DNA of 64,000 bases from Streptomyces puniciscabiei (GCF_006715785.1 NZ_VFNX01000003.1:401485-465484); one strand, 5' to 3'; positions 8,670 through 18,511 are shown, numbered from the stretch's first letter. Made by a program: numbers and translations. Notes: a model not told the origin generated them from the sequence alone.

Positions 8670-9689
8670 GTGGACGACGACAGGCCCGACGTGCTCCTGA
8701 CCGGGCTGCTCTTCTACGACCTCGTCCTCACGGGGCTCGGGAAGCCGCCGACGCCCGGCGAGGAGACATGGACGGCCGGCATGGGCTGCGGCCCGGGCGG
8801 TATCGCGAACCTCGCGGTGGCCGCGTCACGCTTCGGTCTGCGCACCTCGCTGGCCACCGTCTTCGGGGACGACTTCTACGGCGTGTACTGCCGTCAAGTC
8901 CTGGGCGACCAGGAGGACGTCGACCTCTCGCTCTCCCGCACCGCCGACGGCTGGCCCACCCCCGTCACCGTCGCGCTCGCCACCGGCCACGACCGGGCCC
9001 TGGTGACCCACGGCCAGGAGCCGCCGTACTCGCAGGACGCGCTGATGGGCGACCCGCCCCAGGCGCGCACCGCCCTCGTGCACCTGGAGGCCGAGCCCCG
9101 CGAGTGGCTCGCCAAGGCCGCCGCGCACGGCACCCGCGTCTACGCCGACGTCGGCTGGGATCCCACCCAGGAATGGTCCGCCGACCTCCTCGACCAGCTG
9201 AATCTGTGCCACGCCTTCCTCCCCAACGAGAACGAGGCGATGGCCTACACCCGCACCGACAGCGCGCGGGCCGCCCTCGCCGCGCTCGCCGAGCTGGTCC
9301 CCGTGGCCGTGGTCACCCGGGGCGGAGACGGGGCGATGGCCGTCGACCAGACGACCGGCGAGTACGCGGAGGCCCCGGCCCTCGACGTGGACGTGCTGGA
9401 CGCGACGGGCGCCGGCGACGTGTTCGGCGCGAGCTTCGTGGCGGCCTCGCTGGGCGGCTGGCCGCTGGCCGAGCGGCTGCGGTTCGCCGTCCTCGCCGCC
9501 GGACTGTCCGTCCGCCACCACGGCGGCGCGCTCGCCGCCCCCGGCTGGTACGGCGTCGACCGCTGGTGGCGCTCCGTGACCGAACCCGGTCTGAGGCGCG
9601 CGTACGGCTTCCTCGCGGACCGGCTCCCGGCGGACGTCGGCCCGCCGGTCCGCCGCGCCCCCGTGACCCCGCCCGCGCGGCCGCACTGA
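8670..9689 (+). CDS. PfkB-family carbohydrate kinase
   Basis: An ATP-dependent sugar kinase of the ribokinase/PfkB superfamily, 339 residues. The N-terminal GMGCGPGGIANLAVAASRFG is the substrate-binding lid region, and DATGAGDVFGASF near the C terminus is the PfkB signature with the catalytic Asp. The GTG at 8670 is preferred because GAGAGG lies 7 bases upstream; a TTG at 8652 and a GTG at 8664 are alternatives. It leads the operon with the ABC transporter and GH2 enzyme and is divergent from the DeoR/GH4/GH38/GH29 operon. It probably phosphorylates a sugar released by these hydrolases; which one is unknown. Confidence 0.85.
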   Translation: MDDDRPDVLLTGLLFYDLVLTGLGKPPTPGEETWTAGMGCGPGGIANLAVAASRFGLRTSLATVFGDDFYGVYCRQVLGDQEDVDLSLSRTADGWPTPVTVALATGHDRALVTHGQEPPYSQDALMGDPPQARTALVHLEAEPREWLAKAAAHGTRVYADVGWDPTQEWSADLLDQLNLCHAFLPNENEAMAYTRTDSARAALAALAELVPVAVVTRGGDGAMAVDQTTGEYAEAPALDVDVLDATGAGDVFGASFVAASLGGWPLAERLRFAVLAAGLSVRHHGGALAAPGWYGVDRWWRSVTEPGLRRAYGFLADRLPADVGPPVRRAPVTPPARPH

Positions 9690-9707
9690 CCCACCCCCCT
9701 CGTTCGC

Positions 9708-11033
9708 ATGCCAAGTCCCGTGAAGATCCGAAAGGCGGTGGGAGCTGTGCGGCTCTCACGAAGAGGCCTGCTGCGCGCGGGCCTGGCCGGTACGGCCGCC
9801 ACGACCCTCGGCGGGCTGACGTCCGGCTGTGCCGTACCGACCGGCTCGACCGGCCGGAACATGGTCCTGTGGTACTGGGACGGCGGCCTCGGCGACACCG
9901 TCCTGAAGAAGGCCGAGTCCCGCTACCGCTCCTCGGTCGACCTCCGGGCGATCAAGGTCGGCGGCTACTACCGCTCCAAGCTGATCACCACGCTGGCCGG
10001 CCGTGCCCGCATCCCCGACATCGCGGGCCTCAAGGGCGAGGACATGGCGTCCTACCTGCCCGACGCCGACCAGTTCGTGGATCTGCGCAGCCTCGGGGCG
10101 GAGAAGTACAAGAGCCGGTACCTGACCTGGAAGTGGGAGCAGGGCATCGCCGACGACGGCACGATGGTCGGCTTTCCGATCGACTGCGGGCCGGTGGCGC
10201 ACTTCTACCAGTACCCGGTGTTCCGGAAGGCGGGACTGCCGTACGAACCGGCCGACGTCTCCAGGGAGTTGAACACCTGGGAGAAGTTCTTCACGGCGGG
10301 CGAGCGACTGCGCAAGCGGATCCCGGGGACCTCGCTGCTCACCGACGTCAACAGCGTGTTCGAGAACGTGGTGCAGCAGGGCGGCAAACGGTACGTCGAC
10401 AAGGACCGCAATTTCATCGGCGACCAGGAGCATGTGCGCCACGCCTGGGCGCTGGCCGTGGAGGCCAAGCGGCGCGGGATCGTCTCGAACCTCGTCACCG
10501 GCACCCCGGACCAGATCTCCGCCGTGGACGACGGCAGGCTCCCCAGCCAGCTCGGCGCGTCCTGGGCGACGTACGACATCAAGAACGGCAACCCGAAGAC
10601 CAAGGGCAGGTGGCGGATCGCCGACATGCCGGTACGGCCCTCCAACAACGGCGGCTCGTTCCTGTCGATCACCAAGGCGTGCCGGGAGCCCGAGCGGGCC
10701 TTCGAGATCATCGCGTGGATGCTCGACGCGGCCAACCAGGCCTCGGGCTACGTCGACGCGGGCCTGTTCCCCTCCACACCCGCCTCCTACGGCCTGCCGC
10801 AGCTGCGCGAGCCCGACCCGTTCTTCGGCGGCCAGGTGACGACGGACGTCTTCGGTCCGGCCGCGCAGAAGATCGCGGTGGCTTACAACAGCCCGTACGA
10901 CGTGGCGCTCGGGCAGCCCATCAAGGACGAGATCAAGAACGTCGGCGTCCTCGGCAAGAACCCGGACAACGCCTGGAGTGACGCCATGAGCAAGTGCCGG
11001 CGCATCGCGAAGCACCTGGGGGTGAACTACTGA
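9708..11033 (+). CDS. ABC transporter sugar-binding lipoprotein (Tat-exported)
   Basis: An extracellular solute-binding protein of about 440 residues, family 1. The leader has the twin-arginine motif SRRGLLRAG followed by the lipobox LTSGC, so it should be exported folded and anchored by the lipid on Cys. The mature part (NMVLWYWDGGLG onward) has the usual two-lobe sugar-binding pattern. The start is uncertain: ATG 9708 is used here, and GTG codons at 9720, 9738 and 9747 would all keep the Tat motif. The stop overlaps the next gene's ATG (TGATG). It serves the two permeases that follow; the operon has no ATPase gene, so a shared ATPase such as MsiK is expected. Confidence 0.88.
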   Translation: MPSPVKIRKAVGAVRLSRRGLLRAGLAGTAATTLGGLTSGCAVPTGSTGRNMVLWYWDGGLGDTVLKKAESRYRSSVDLRAIKVGGYYRSKLITTLAGRARIPDIAGLKGEDMASYLPDADQFVDLRSLGAEKYKSRYLTWKWEQGIADDGTMVGFPIDCGPVAHFYQYPVFRKAGLPYEPADVSRELNTWEKFFTAGERLRKRIPGTSLLTDVNSVFENVVQQGGKRYVDKDRNFIGDQEHVRHAWALAVEAKRRGIVSNLVTGTPDQISAVDDGRLPSQLGASWATYDIKNGNPKTKGRWRIADMPVRPSNNGGSFLSITKACREPERAFEIIAWMLDAANQASGYVDAGLFPSTPASYGLPQLREPDPFFGGQVTTDVFGPAAQKIAVAYNSPYDVALGQPIKDEIKNVGVLGKNPDNAWSDAMSKCRRIAKHLGVNY

Positions 11034-12004
11034 TGGCCACCGCGCTGGAGAAGCCCCAGCCCCCCGTCGTCGCGGAACGGACAGCGGCCGCCCGACCCCG
11101 CACGGGGTTCCGCACGTACTGGCACCTCTACGCCGCGATCTCCCCGTTCTATCTGCTCTTCCTCGCCTTCGGCCTGGTCCCCGTCGGCTTCTCGCTCTAC
11201 CTGTCGTTCCACCGCTGGGACGGCCTCGGCCCGATGGAGTGGGCGGGTCTGTCGCAGTACCGGTACCTGCTGAGCGACAGCGACTTCTGGAGTTCGATCG
11301 GGAACACGATCGTCATCTGGACGCTCGCGACCTTCCCCATGATCTTCCTGGCGATGGTCACGGCCGTGATGCTCAACTCGGCGGTCCGCTTCAAGAACGT
11401 CTACCGCTTCGCGTACTTCCTGCCGAACGTGACCTCGGTCGTCGCCGTCGCGATCGTCTTCGGCTCGGTCTTCTCCACCAACTTCGGCCTGGTGAACGCC
11501 CTGTTGCAGGCCGTGGGGCTGGACCAGGTGGCGTGGCTGAACACCCCGTGGGGCATCAAGGTCGCCATCGCGACGCTGATGACCTGGCAGTGGACCGGCT
11601 ACAACGCGATCATCTTCCTCGCCGGCCTGCAGACCGTTCCGAGCGAGTTGTACGAGGCGGCGCGGGTGGACGGTGCGGGTCCCGTGCAGACGTTCTTCCG
11701 GATCACGCTGCCCATGCTGCGGCCGACCCTGCTCTTCGTGCTCGTGGTCTCGACGGTCACCGGTCTGCAGAGCTTCACCGAGGCGCAGGTGCTGCTGCAG
11801 AACACCTCCAACGACTCGACGTTCTCCGGCGGCCCGGGTCACGCGGGCCGGACGATGGTCCTCTACTTCTTCCAGCAGACCTTCGACAACAACGACTTCG
11901 GTTACGGCGCCGCCGTGGCGTGGGGGATCTTCCTCGTCGTCGTCATCTTCTCGATCATCAACTGGCGCCTGGTGCGGCGCCGGGGCGAAGACCAGGAGGC
12001 CTGA
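11033..12004 (+). CDS. ABC sugar transporter permease (MalF/UgpA type)
   Basis: A 323-residue inner-membrane permease of the carbohydrate uptake family CUT1. About six membrane segments are visible, beginning at YAAISPFYLLFLAFGLVPVG. The cytoplasmic EAA loop that docks the ATPase reads ELYEAARVDGAGPVQTFFRI. The ATG overlaps the stop of the binding-protein gene (TGATG), which fixes the start. Only 5 bases separate it from the second permease. It forms a heterodimer with the next gene product. Confidence 0.92.
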   Translation: MATALEKPQPPVVAERTAAARPRTGFRTYWHLYAAISPFYLLFLAFGLVPVGFSLYLSFHRWDGLGPMEWAGLSQYRYLLSDSDFWSSIGNTIVIWTLATFPMIFLAMVTAVMLNSAVRFKNVYRFAYFLPNVTSVVAVAIVFGSVFSTNFGLVNALLQAVGLDQVAWLNTPWGIKVAIATLMTWQWTGYNAIIFLAGLQTVPSELYEAARVDGAGPVQTFFRITLPMLRPTLLFVLVVSTVTGLQSFTEAQVLLQNTSNDSTFSGGPGHAGRTMVLYFFQQTFDNNDFGYGAAVAWGIFLVVVIFSIINWRLVRRRGEDQEA

Positions 12005-12009
12005 ACGCC

Positions 12010-12873
12010 ATGGCATCCCTCCAGGACACCAAGCGGCCCGGGGGCATCAAGGGAACCCGCGGCCGGGGCATCGCGCTGCACGCCGTGCTCGTCGTCGGGC
12101 TGCTGCTGTCGGCCTTCCCGTTCTACTGGGCCGTGATCATGTCGACGCACACGTCGACCGAGATCTTCTCCTACCCGCCCAAGCTGCTGCCGGGCTCGCA
12201 CTTCCTGCGGAACGTCCGCAGCCTCTTCGACAACGTCGACTTCTTCGGCTCGATGCTCAACTCGCTGCTGGTGGCGTCGGCGGTGACCTTCCTGGTCCTG
12301 TTCTTCGACTCGCTGGCCGCGTTCGTCTTCGCGAAGTTCGACTTCCCGGGCCGCAGGCCGCTGTTCGCCCTGCTGATGCTGATCTTCATGGTGCCGACGC
12401 AGCTGGCGATCATCCCGCAGTTCGTGATGATGGCGAAGATCGGCTGGATCGGCTCCATGACGGCGCTGATCGTGCCGGCGGCGGCGAACGCCTTCGGCAT
12501 CTTCTGGATGCGCCAGTACATGAGGAGCGCGATCCACGACGAACTGCTGGACGCCTCCCGGATCGACGGCGCGAACTTCCTGCGCCAGTACTGGCACGTG
12601 GCACTGCCGGTCGTCCGGCCGGGCCTGGCCTTCCTCGGCATCTTCACCTTCATGGGCCAGTGGAACGACTACGCCTGGCCCCTGGTCGCCCTCACCAACC
12701 CCGACAACGTCACCCTCCAGGTGGCGCTGTCCCAGCTCAACGGCGTCCACGGCACCACCGACTACGGCATGGTCATGACCGGTGCCCTGCTCGCCCTCGT
12801 CCCGCTGCTGATCGTCTTCGCGATCGGCGCCAAGCAGATCATCGGCGACCTCGGCAAGGGGGCCATCCGTTGA
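12010..12873 (+). CDS. ABC sugar transporter permease (MalG type)
   Basis: A 287-residue partner permease. It starts with the typical MalG pattern of a first helix (ALHAVLVVGLLLSAFPFYWAV) followed by a periplasmic loop. The EAA loop reads ELLDASRIDGANFLRQYW and ends in LPVVRPGLA. The ATG at 12010 comes shortly after the stop of the MalF-type gene. Its stop overlaps the TTG start of the GH2 gene, so uptake and hydrolysis are translationally linked. Confidence 0.92.
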   Translation: MASLQDTKRPGGIKGTRGRGIALHAVLVVGLLLSAFPFYWAVIMSTHTSTEIFSYPPKLLPGSHFLRNVRSLFDNVDFFGSMLNSLLVASAVTFLVLFFDSLAAFVFAKFDFPGRRPLFALLMLIFMVPTQLAIIPQFVMMAKIGWIGSMTALIVPAAANAFGIFWMRQYMRSAIHDELLDASRIDGANFLRQYWHVALPVVRPGLAFLGIFTFMGQWNDYAWPLVALTNPDNVTLQVALSQLNGVHGTTDYGMVMTGALLALVPLLIVFAIGAKQIIGDLGKGAIR

Positions 12874-15788
12874 CGGATCCCCTCTCCGCCCTCAGCCCCT
12901 GGCGGACACCCGAGCTGACCTCGTGGGGCCGCCTGCCCATGAACGCCGTCGACCGGCGCTCCGGCGCACTCCCCCTGGACGGCGACTGGCGCTTCCAGTT
13001 GCTGCCCACGCCGGACGCGCCGGTCGGCGATGCGTGGTCCTCGGCGCACGTCCCCGGCGCCTGGACCCTGCAGGACACCGGCGACCCGCCGCGGTACACC
13101 AACGTCCGCATGCCGTTCGCCGACTTCCCGCCCGGCTCGCCCGCGGCCAACCCGACGGGCGTGTACGAGCGTGCGGTGGACGTGCCCGGCGAGTGGGCCG
13201 GGCGACGGATCGTGCTGCGGGTCGGGGCCGCCGAGAGCGTGCTCCTCGTGTACGTGGACGGGCGGCCCGTCGGCGTCTCCAAGGACTCCCACCTGGCCGC
13301 CGAGTTCGATCTGACGGAGGTGGTGCGCGCCGGTGAGCGGTCGGTCGTACGGCTGACCGTCATGAAGTGGTCGGACGCCTCGCACATCGAGGACCAGGAC
13401 CAGTGGTGGCACGGCGGGATCACCCGCTCGGTGCTGCTGTACGCGACCGACCCGCTGCACCTGGCCGACGTGACCGTGCGGGCCGGGTACAACGGAGAGC
13501 TGCGCGTGGACTGCCGGGTGCGTCACGCCCGCGGTGCGCTCCCCGGGGGGTGGTACGTCAGCGGCGAGCTGGAGGGTGAACTCCTGCTCCAGGACGGCGA
13601 GTTCGACCGCGCCGCCATCGAGGACGAGCGCGTCTCCGACTTCCTCGGCGAGGCCCGTCTGCGCACCACCGTCCCGCACGTGCGCACCTGGAACGCCGAG
13701 ACGCCCGAGCTGTACGACCTCACCGTCCGCCTGCACCGCCCGGACGGAACCGTCGCCGACACCTCGCGGCACCGCATCGGCTTCCGCGACGTCGGGATCG
13801 CCGGCCGGGACCTGCTCGTCAACGGCGAGCGGGTGTTCATCCGGGGTGTCAACCGGCACGACTTCCACCCGCTGACGGGCCGCACGGTGTCGTACGAGGA
13901 CATGCGCGCGGACCTGGTCCTGCTCAAACGATTCGGCTTCAACGCGATCCGCACCTCCCACTACCCGGGCGACCCGGCCCTGTACGACCTCGCCGACGAG
14001 CTGGGCCTCTACGTCGTCGACGAGGCCGACATCGAGTCCCACGACCACGCCCACGAGATCGCCGACGACCCGCGCTATCTCAACGCCTTCGTGGACCGGG
14101 TCTCGCGGATGGTGCTGCGGGACAAGAACCACCCGTCGGTCATCATCTGGTCGCTGGGCAACGAGTCCGACTACGGCGCGAACCACGACGCGGCGGCGGG
14201 CTGGCTGCGTCGGCACGACCCGACCCGGCCCATCCAGTACGAGGGGGCCGCCAAGCTCGACTGGGCCGCGACGGACGACGTCTCCGACATCGCCTGTCCG
14301 ATGTACGCGCCGATCGAGGACTGCGTCGCCCACGCGCTGTCCGGGCGGCAGACCAGACCCCTCGTCCAGTGCGAGTACTCCCACGCGATGGGCAACAGCA
14401 ACGGCACGCTGGCGGACCATTGGGCGGCCATCGAGTCCACGCCGGGTCTTCAGGGCGGGTTCATCTGGGAGTTCTGGGACCACGGGATTCTGCAACGCGT
14501 GAGCGACGGCAGACCCGCCGGGCGCGCGGGCGCCGGGCTGTACGACAACGGTGTCACCGCACCCGGCCACCGCTGGGCCTACGGCGGCGACTTCGGCGAG
14601 ACGGTCCACGACGGCGCGTTCGTCGCCGACGGCGTCGTCTTCCCCGACCGCACCCCGAAGCCCGCGCTGTACGAGCACCGGGAGATCGCGGCGCCCGTAC
14701 GCATCGAGTGCTACAAGCACGAGGGCATCGTGCTCGGCAACCACCAGCACTTCCGCGGCCTGGACTGGCTGGCCGGCGAGTGGGAGCTGGTGCTGGCCGA
14801 CGGCAGGAGGCTGACCGCGCCGGCCGAGCTGCCCGACCTGCGTCCCGGCCAGACGGCCGCGGTGCCGCTGCCCTTCGAGGTGCCGCGCGACGGCGGCGAG
14901 GCCTGGCTGACCCTGCGGGTGACCGTGGCCGAGGAGCAGCCGTGGGCGCCGCGCGGCACCGAGGTGTGCGTACCGCAGGTGCGGCTGCGCGGGCCCGCCG
15001 TGGTGGCCGACGTGCCGGCGGAGGGGCACGTCGAGGTCGACGGCGAGGGCCTGCTCGTGCACCCGCTGCTGACGGCGGCACCGACGCTGTCGCTGTGGCG
15101 GGCGCCCACCGACAACGACGAGCTGGGCGGCATGGCGCGGCGCTGGCGGACCTGGGGACTCGACTCGCTGGTCCGCAAGGTCGTGTCGGTACGGCAGGAG
15201 CACGGCCGGGTGACCGTGGACGCCGAGTACGCCGGCACGGTCGGGGTCGTACGGCACCGGCAGGTGTGCACGCCTGTCGAGGGCGGCATCCGCATCGACG
15301 AGGAGGCCGAGCTGCCGCAGGAGTTCGACGACGTGGCCCGGGTCGGCACGGTCTTCGAGACGGCGGGGGGCCTGGACCTGCTGGAGTGGTTCGGGCAGGG
15401 GCCCTGGGAGTCGTATCCCGACCGCTGCGCGGGCGCGCCCGTCGGCCACCACTCCCTCCCCGTCGACGCCTTGTTCACCCCCTATCTGCGTCCGCAGGAG
15501 AGCGGCGGCCGGCACGGTGTACGGCGGTTCACGCTGTCGGCGCCGGACGCGACCGGTCTCGCGGTCGAGCTGGACGAGCCACGGCAGGTCTCGGTCACCC
15601 GGCATCGCGCCGAGGACCTGACGGCCGCGGCGCACCACGACGAACTGGTGCCGCGTTCCGGGTGCGTGGTGCACATCGACGCGGCGCACCGAGGGCTGGG
15701 CACGGCGTCGTGCGGCCCGGACACCTTCCCCGAGTACCGCATCCAGGCGGGCGTCCATCGCTGGAGCTGGACCCTGCGCGTTCTGTGA
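12870..15788 (+). CDS. GH2 beta-galactosidase (LacZ-like)
   Basis: A 972-residue cytoplasmic glycosidase with the full LacZ domain order: N-terminal jelly-roll (GDWRFQL, GVYERAVDVP), immunoglobulin-like domain, TIM barrel from about residue 320, and C-terminal domains. The acid/base is in SLGNESDYG near residue 429 and the nucleophile in VQCEYSHAMGN near 500. The TTG at 12870 overlaps the previous stop (TTGA), with AAGGGGG about 8 bases upstream; it is the only start that fits the spacing. Beta-galactosidase is the best call by architecture. A related activity on galactose-containing glycans is possible given the mannosidase/fucosidase neighbours. Confidence 0.9.
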   Translation: MTDPLSALSPWRTPELTSWGRLPMNAVDRRSGALPLDGDWRFQLLPTPDAPVGDAWSSAHVPGAWTLQDTGDPPRYTNVRMPFADFPPGSPAANPTGVYERAVDVPGEWAGRRIVLRVGAAESVLLVYVDGRPVGVSKDSHLAAEFDLTEVVRAGERSVVRLTVMKWSDASHIEDQDQWWHGGITRSVLLYATDPLHLADVTVRAGYNGELRVDCRVRHARGALPGGWYVSGELEGELLLQDGEFDRAAIEDERVSDFLGEARLRTTVPHVRTWNAETPELYDLTVRLHRPDGTVADTSRHRIGFRDVGIAGRDLLVNGERVFIRGVNRHDFHPLTGRTVSYEDMRADLVLLKRFGFNAIRTSHYPGDPALYDLADELGLYVVDEADIESHDHAHEIADDPRYLNAFVDRVSRMVLRDKNHPSVIIWSLGNESDYGANHDAAAGWLRRHDPTRPIQYEGAAKLDWAATDDVSDIACPMYAPIEDCVAHALSGRQTRPLVQCEYSHAMGNSNGTLADHWAAIESTPGLQGGFIWEFWDHGILQRVSDGRPAGRAGAGLYDNGVTAPGHRWAYGGDFGETVHDGAFVADGVVFPDRTPKPALYEHREIAAPVRIECYKHEGIVLGNHQHFRGLDWLAGEWELVLADGRRLTAPAELPDLRPGQTAAVPLPFEVPRDGGEAWLTLRVTVAEEQPWAPRGTEVCVPQVRLRGPAVVADVPAEGHVEVDGEGLLVHPLLTAAPTLSLWRAPTDNDELGGMARRWRTWGLDSLVRKVVSVRQEHGRVTVDAEYAGTVGVVRHRQVCTPVEGGIRIDEEAELPQEFDDVARVGTVFETAGGLDLLEWFGQGPWESYPDRCAGAPVGHHSLPVDALFTPYLRPQESGGRHGVRRFTLSAPDATGLAVELDEPRQVSVTRHRAEDLTAAAHHDELVPRSGCVVHIDAAHRGLGTASCGPDTFPEYRIQAGVHRWSWTLRVL

Positions 15789-15832
15789 CCCCCCGCGCCG
15801 TTCCCCGTCACGCCACCCCTCACGGAGCACAC

Positions 15833-17656
15833 GTGTGTACTTCGCATGACCACAGCCGGGGCGAGGCCCCACAGGCCGGTGCCGGCAGACGCGGTTTCCT
15901 CAGGGCCACCGCACTGCTCGGCGCCGCCGCCACCGCCGGGGTGGCGCTGCCGGCCGTCGCCGATGCGGCCGGGAGCAGCCGGCGGCCCGACACGGAGAGC
16001 CGTCGCTTCACGCTCGCGGTGATGCCCGACACCCAGTACCTGTTCGACGGACCGAGCATCCACCCGGCGCCGCTCGAAGCGTCGCTCCGCTATCTCCTGG
16101 AGCACGGCAGGGACGACAACATCGTCTTCCTGACCCACCTCGGCGACCTCACCCAGAACGGCGCCGAGGACGAGTTCGCCGCGATCGGCGAGGCCTTCGG
16201 GATCCTCGACCGTCGCAGCGTCGGCTACAGCGTGCTGGCCGGCAACCACGACGTCAGGTCGTCGACGGACGACCAGCGCGGCCCGACGCCGTACCTGGAC
16301 ACCTTCGGGCCGCACCGCTTCCGGGGCAAGCCGACGTTCGCGGGCGCCTCGCCGGACGGCTACCACACCTGTCACCTGTTCCGGGCGGGTGGCCGTGAGT
16401 GGATGGTGCTCGCGCTGGACTGGCGGCTGTCGGCGCGGGGGTACGCCTGGGCGAAGGACGTGCTCGCCCGGCACCCGAGGACGCCGGTCGTGCTCACCAC
16501 GCACGAACTGGTCGTCGGGGACGAGCAGTTGTCGGCGTACGGGCAGCAGCTGTGGGACCAGTTGATCGAGGACCACGACCAGATCTTCCTCACTCTGAAC
16601 GGCCACTACTGGCCCGCGGGCCGCGCGGTCCGCAAGAACGCGGCCGGCAACGAGGTGCACCTGCACCTCACGAACTACCAGAACCGCTACTTCGGCGGCG
16701 CGGCGATGATCCGCCTCTACCACTTCGACCTGGACCGGAACGTCATCGACGTGGAGACGGTCTCGCCGTGGATCCTCGGCCGGGCCGGGAAGGGGCTGGG
16801 CGAGCTGGAGCGGCAGGAGATCGAGCTCAGCGGCGACGCGGACCGCTTCTCGGTCGAGATCGACTTCGCCGCCCGTTTCTCCGGCTTCGATCCGGTGCCG
16901 TCCCGCCCGGCGCGGCCCGCGTCGACGATGCTGATACCGGGCACGGTGGCCTACTGGCGCTTCGAGTCGCCCGTCTCCGGCACCGTCCGCGACCTCTCCG
17001 GCCGTGGCAACGACCTCACCGTGGTCGCGGTGGGCGGCGGCACGCTCGGCTGGTCGGCCGACCACCATCCCGACCAGCCCGGCCACGGCAGCCTGGAGTT
17101 CCGGGGCCACAAGGCGCCGCTGAGCGGCGCGTACCTGCGCACCGTCGACTCCGCCCCGCTCAACTCGGCCACGTTCGAGAACGGTTACACGATCGAGGCC
17201 TTCTACCGGCTGCCCGCCGACTGGGACCCGGACCACAACGCCTGGTCCGGGATCGTCGGCCGCACCGGCACGGGCGGGGCGGCCGGCAAGACCGCCGACG
17301 ATCCCGACGAACCGCTCGCCACGCTCTCGCTCTCCAACGACCGCGAGCCCCAGTGGGCGATGCGCCCGCTCAACCAGGAGGGCATCGCCACCAACTGGGG
17401 CCAGGAGACGCCCCTGGAGACCTGGTGGCACCTCGCGGTGGTGAACGACGGCAGGCACACGACCCTGTACGTCGAGAGCTGCCCGGTCGTCCGCAACCCG
17501 GGGGCCGCCGCGGTCGGCATCACCTCGGTCGGCCTGCCGTGGCTGCTCGGCGGCTACGAGTACGCCGGGAAGATCGACCAGATCCTGCACGGACGGCTCG
17601 GCGACGTACGGATCGTCTCCCGGGCGCTTCCCGTCACCTCCTTCATGACCCACTGA
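15833..17656 (+). CDS. Secreted metallophosphoesterase with LamG-like domain
   Basis: A 607-residue exported protein. GGAG lies 5 bases before the GTG at 15833. The leader has GRRGFLRATALLGAAATAG, a Tat-type signal. Calcineurin-like phosphoesterase motifs appear in order: MPDTQ (about 63), HLGDLTQNG (about 102), AGNHD (about 136), TTHE and NGHYWPAG, which supply the two-metal ligands. The C-terminal part (about 370-605) is a concanavalin/LamG-like binding domain (VAYWRFESPVSG, NGYTIEAFYRL). It follows the GH2 gene by 44 bases and is probably the last gene of that operon, suggesting removal of phosphate or phosphodiesters from extracellular glycans. The substrate is unknown. Confidence 0.85.
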   Translation: MCTSHDHSRGEAPQAGAGRRGFLRATALLGAAATAGVALPAVADAAGSSRRPDTESRRFTLAVMPDTQYLFDGPSIHPAPLEASLRYLLEHGRDDNIVFLTHLGDLTQNGAEDEFAAIGEAFGILDRRSVGYSVLAGNHDVRSSTDDQRGPTPYLDTFGPHRFRGKPTFAGASPDGYHTCHLFRAGGREWMVLALDWRLSARGYAWAKDVLARHPRTPVVLTTHELVVGDEQLSAYGQQLWDQLIEDHDQIFLTLNGHYWPAGRAVRKNAAGNEVHLHLTNYQNRYFGGAAMIRLYHFDLDRNVIDVETVSPWILGRAGKGLGELERQEIELSGDADRFSVEIDFAARFSGFDPVPSRPARPASTMLIPGTVAYWRFESPVSGTVRDLSGRGNDLTVVAVGGGTLGWSADHHPDQPGHGSLEFRGHKAPLSGAYLRTVDSAPLNSATFENGYTIEAFYRLPADWDPDHNAWSGIVGRTGTGGAAGKTADDPDEPLATLSLSNDREPQWAMRPLNQEGIATNWGQETPLETWWHLAVVNDGRHTTLYVESCPVVRNPGAAAVGITSVGLPWLLGGYEYAGKIDQILHGRLGDVRIVSRALPVTSFMTH

Positions 17657-17764
17657 CGCACCCGGAAGGGCGGGGCGGCACGCCGCGGTCGAGCAACGCG
17701 GAGCGGCGTCGGTTACGATCCCGGCCGGGACGAAGGGTGACCGGGGCGACAGGGTGAGGTGTCC

Positions 17765-18511
17765 GTGAGCGATCGGTCCGCGGCCGACCGGTTGCTGGCC
17801 GTGCTCGGCGCGTTCGACCATGAGCACCCCGCCCTCTCCCTGACGGACATCAGCCGCCGGGCCGGGCTCAGTCTGACCACGGCGCACCGGCTGGCGGGCG
17901 CCCTGACCGCATGGGGCGCGCTGGAGCGGGACGCGGCCGGGGTGTACCACGTGGGTCTGCGGCTGTGGGAGGTGGCCGCGCTCGCGCCGCGCGGCCTGGG
18001 CCTGAGGCAGCTGGCGCTGCCGTACCTGGAGGACCTGTACGAGGCGACGCACGAGAACGTGCAGCTGGCGGTGCGGGACGGCACGGAGGTCGTCTACATC
18101 GAGTGGCTGTCGGGCCGTTCGGCGGTGGGCGTGCACATCCGGGTCGGCGCGCGCTGGCCGCTGCACGCCACCGGCGTCGGGCTCGTCCTCCTCGCCCACG
18201 CGGGCCCGGACCTGCAGGAGGAGTACTGCGCCGGGCCGCTGGCCGCCTTCACCCCGTACACGATCACCGATCCGGGGCGGCTGCGCCGTACCCTCGCCGA
18301 GGTGCGCCGCTCCGGCGTGGCGGTGAGTGAGCGTCAGGTGACGGAGGACGCGCTGTCGGTGGCGGCACCGGTGCGCGGGCCGGGCGGGGACGTGGTGGCG
18401 GCGGTGTCGGTGGTGGTGCCCCGGGCGGGTGCCCAGGTCCCGGCGCTGGCCCCCGCGGTACGGCTGGCGGCCCGGGGGATCTCCCGGGCGCTGGGCTGGC
18501 GGCCGCAGTAG
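17765..18511 (+). CDS. IclR-family transcriptional regulator
   Basis: A 248-residue regulator. The winged helix-turn-helix (DRLLAVLGAFD, LSLTDISRRAGLSLTTAHRL) is followed by the IclR effector domain (LPYLEDLYEATHENVQLAV, WPLHATGVGLVLLAHAG, VSERQVTEDALSVAAPV). The GTG at 17765 has GAGG 5 bases upstream; a GTG at 17759 is an alternative. It lies 108 bases after the phosphoesterase gene on the same strand. Its target is not evident, though a role in sugar or aromatic catabolism is typical for the family. Confidence 0.9.
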   Translation: MSDRSAADRLLAVLGAFDHEHPALSLTDISRRAGLSLTTAHRLAGALTAWGALERDAAGVYHVGLRLWEVAALAPRGLGLRQLALPYLEDLYEATHENVQLAVRDGTEVVYIEWLSGRSAVGVHIRVGARWPLHATGVGLVLLAHAGPDLQEEYCAGPLAAFTPYTITDPGRLRRTLAEVRRSGVAVSERQVTEDALSVAAPVRGPGGDVVAAVSVVVPRAGAQVPALAPAVRLAARGISRALGWRPQ

